Below are positions 63,310 through 64,000 of a DNA stretch of 64,000 bases, one piece after another. Source of the DNA: Forficula auricularia (taxonomy: Eukaryota > Arthropoda > Insecta > Dermaptera > Forficulidae); contig JALMQS010000266.1 of the NCBI GenBank assembly GCA_024734495.1, forward strand, positions 1 to 64,000. The letters are read 5' to 3'. The notes under the pieces were generated by a model. The model was given only the letters and a program-made list of their open reading frames with translations, did not search any database and was not told the DNA's origin. The position numbers and the translations under genes were made by a program. Position 1 is the first letter of the stretch. Every line of letters begins with the position of its first letter.

Positions 63310-64000
63310 ATAATATAAGCAAATCAACTGGTGTGTTCACCACACGACTTTCACATTTTCATTTATTTGAAGTCATCGCGACACTACTAATTTACACCTC
63401 CCTTTCCTTTATTTCGTTTTTCTCAAAAACGGCTCAAAACACTTGATAAATATACTAATTTTTAAAAAAAATCGTTGGAGCCGTTTTGAGAAAATCAAAA
63501 AAAAAACGAAAAATCTTTCATGTAAATGTCCACTTCCTGTCTTCCGATTTTAACCAAAAGCTTGATATATTCCTTCTAGCCTATATCAAGATTAAGTTTC
63601 GAATTTCGTGTCTCTGAGACTTATGGTTGCGAAACGCAGGGGGGTGTGGAGGGGGGGTAAATTCTTACTTAAGTAAACATCAACTTCCGGTTTTTCTATT
63701 TTAGCCAAAATGTTGTTATACTTCTTGTAGCCTATAGATAGCTTAAGTTTCAAATTTCAAGGCTCTGCGACTTTCCGAAGACGAGATATGAACGATTAAA
63801 ATATTTATTTTACGACACTCCTAATTTACAACCCCTTCCTTTTTTACAATCGGATTAAAAATTTTACACAATTATTAACTCATGACACTTGATAAACACA
63901 CCAATTTTTAAAAAAATCGTTACAGCCGTTTTTGAGAAAATAAAAAAAAACGAAAAATCTTTCATGTAAATGTCCACTTCCGGTTTTCTGATTTCAACCA
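63310..64000 (-). repeat. Interspersed repeat B, copy 2, cut by the window edge
   Basis: Reverse copy of 49510-50225: begins GTGTTCACCACACGACTTTC and contains TTATGGTTGCGAAACGCAGG and TTCATGTAAATGTCCACTTC. It shows inner duplication (AATCTTTCATGTAAATGTCC occurs twice). Confidence 0.6.

Overview
The window is nuclear DNA of an animal, most likely an insect or another arthropod. It is very AT-rich, has spliced genes with GT-AG introns, and is packed with mariner, Tc1-like, hAT, Harbinger-like, Helitron-like, Penelope-like and non-LTR elements. The exact taxon cannot be told from the sequence. No tRNA, rRNA or CRISPR was seen.

The main content is a pair of tandem, minus-strand, paralogous receptor tyrosine kinase genes of the PDGFR/VEGFR (insect Pvr-like) class. 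Gene 1 runs from the start codon at 56239 down to about 15385. I could join 17 exons with consistent splice phases into a predicted protein of about 842 residues: signal peptide, short Ig-like ectodomain, one membrane span, juxtamembrane segment and split kinase. The kinase insert is a single exon (25147-25607) holding six repeated Tyr-Asp-Asp-Val motifs, a likely array of SH2 docking sites. Gene 2 starts at 9132. It shows a 58-bp signal-peptide exon of the same length as that of gene 1, plus exons 2 and 3 in the same phases, and then leaves the recognisable part of the window. The two genes share a short promoter block with a TATA box and a TTGTGGT-containing inverted repeat.

Almost everything else is mobile DNA, mostly inside the introns of gene 1. 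Left flank (1-4 kb): end of a Helitron-like element and an array of foldbacks joined to a repeated tail. 4-9 kb: an unidentified block, gene 2 exons, a palindromic Penelope-like insert and an LTR-like block. 9.2-15 kb: Helitron-like elements, a DUF4817-type transposon remnant and a TTAA-flanked element. Gene 1 introns: many long inverted-repeat (foldback) elements, several filling nearly the whole intron; hAT elements with 8-bp target duplications; a mariner broken by an intact 953-codon LINE and by a second LINE fragment; a 177-bp satellite array of about 16 units (43.8-46.6 kb); and palindromic repeats that carry hammerhead-ribozyme-like cores. Right flank (56.5-64 kb): two more Helitron-like elements, one inserted precisely between A and T of another repeat, then unassigned repeats.

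The genes probably encode growth-factor receptors acting at the plasma membrane. The mobile elements explain the roughly 41-kb span of gene 1, whose untouched introns are only 68-89 bp.
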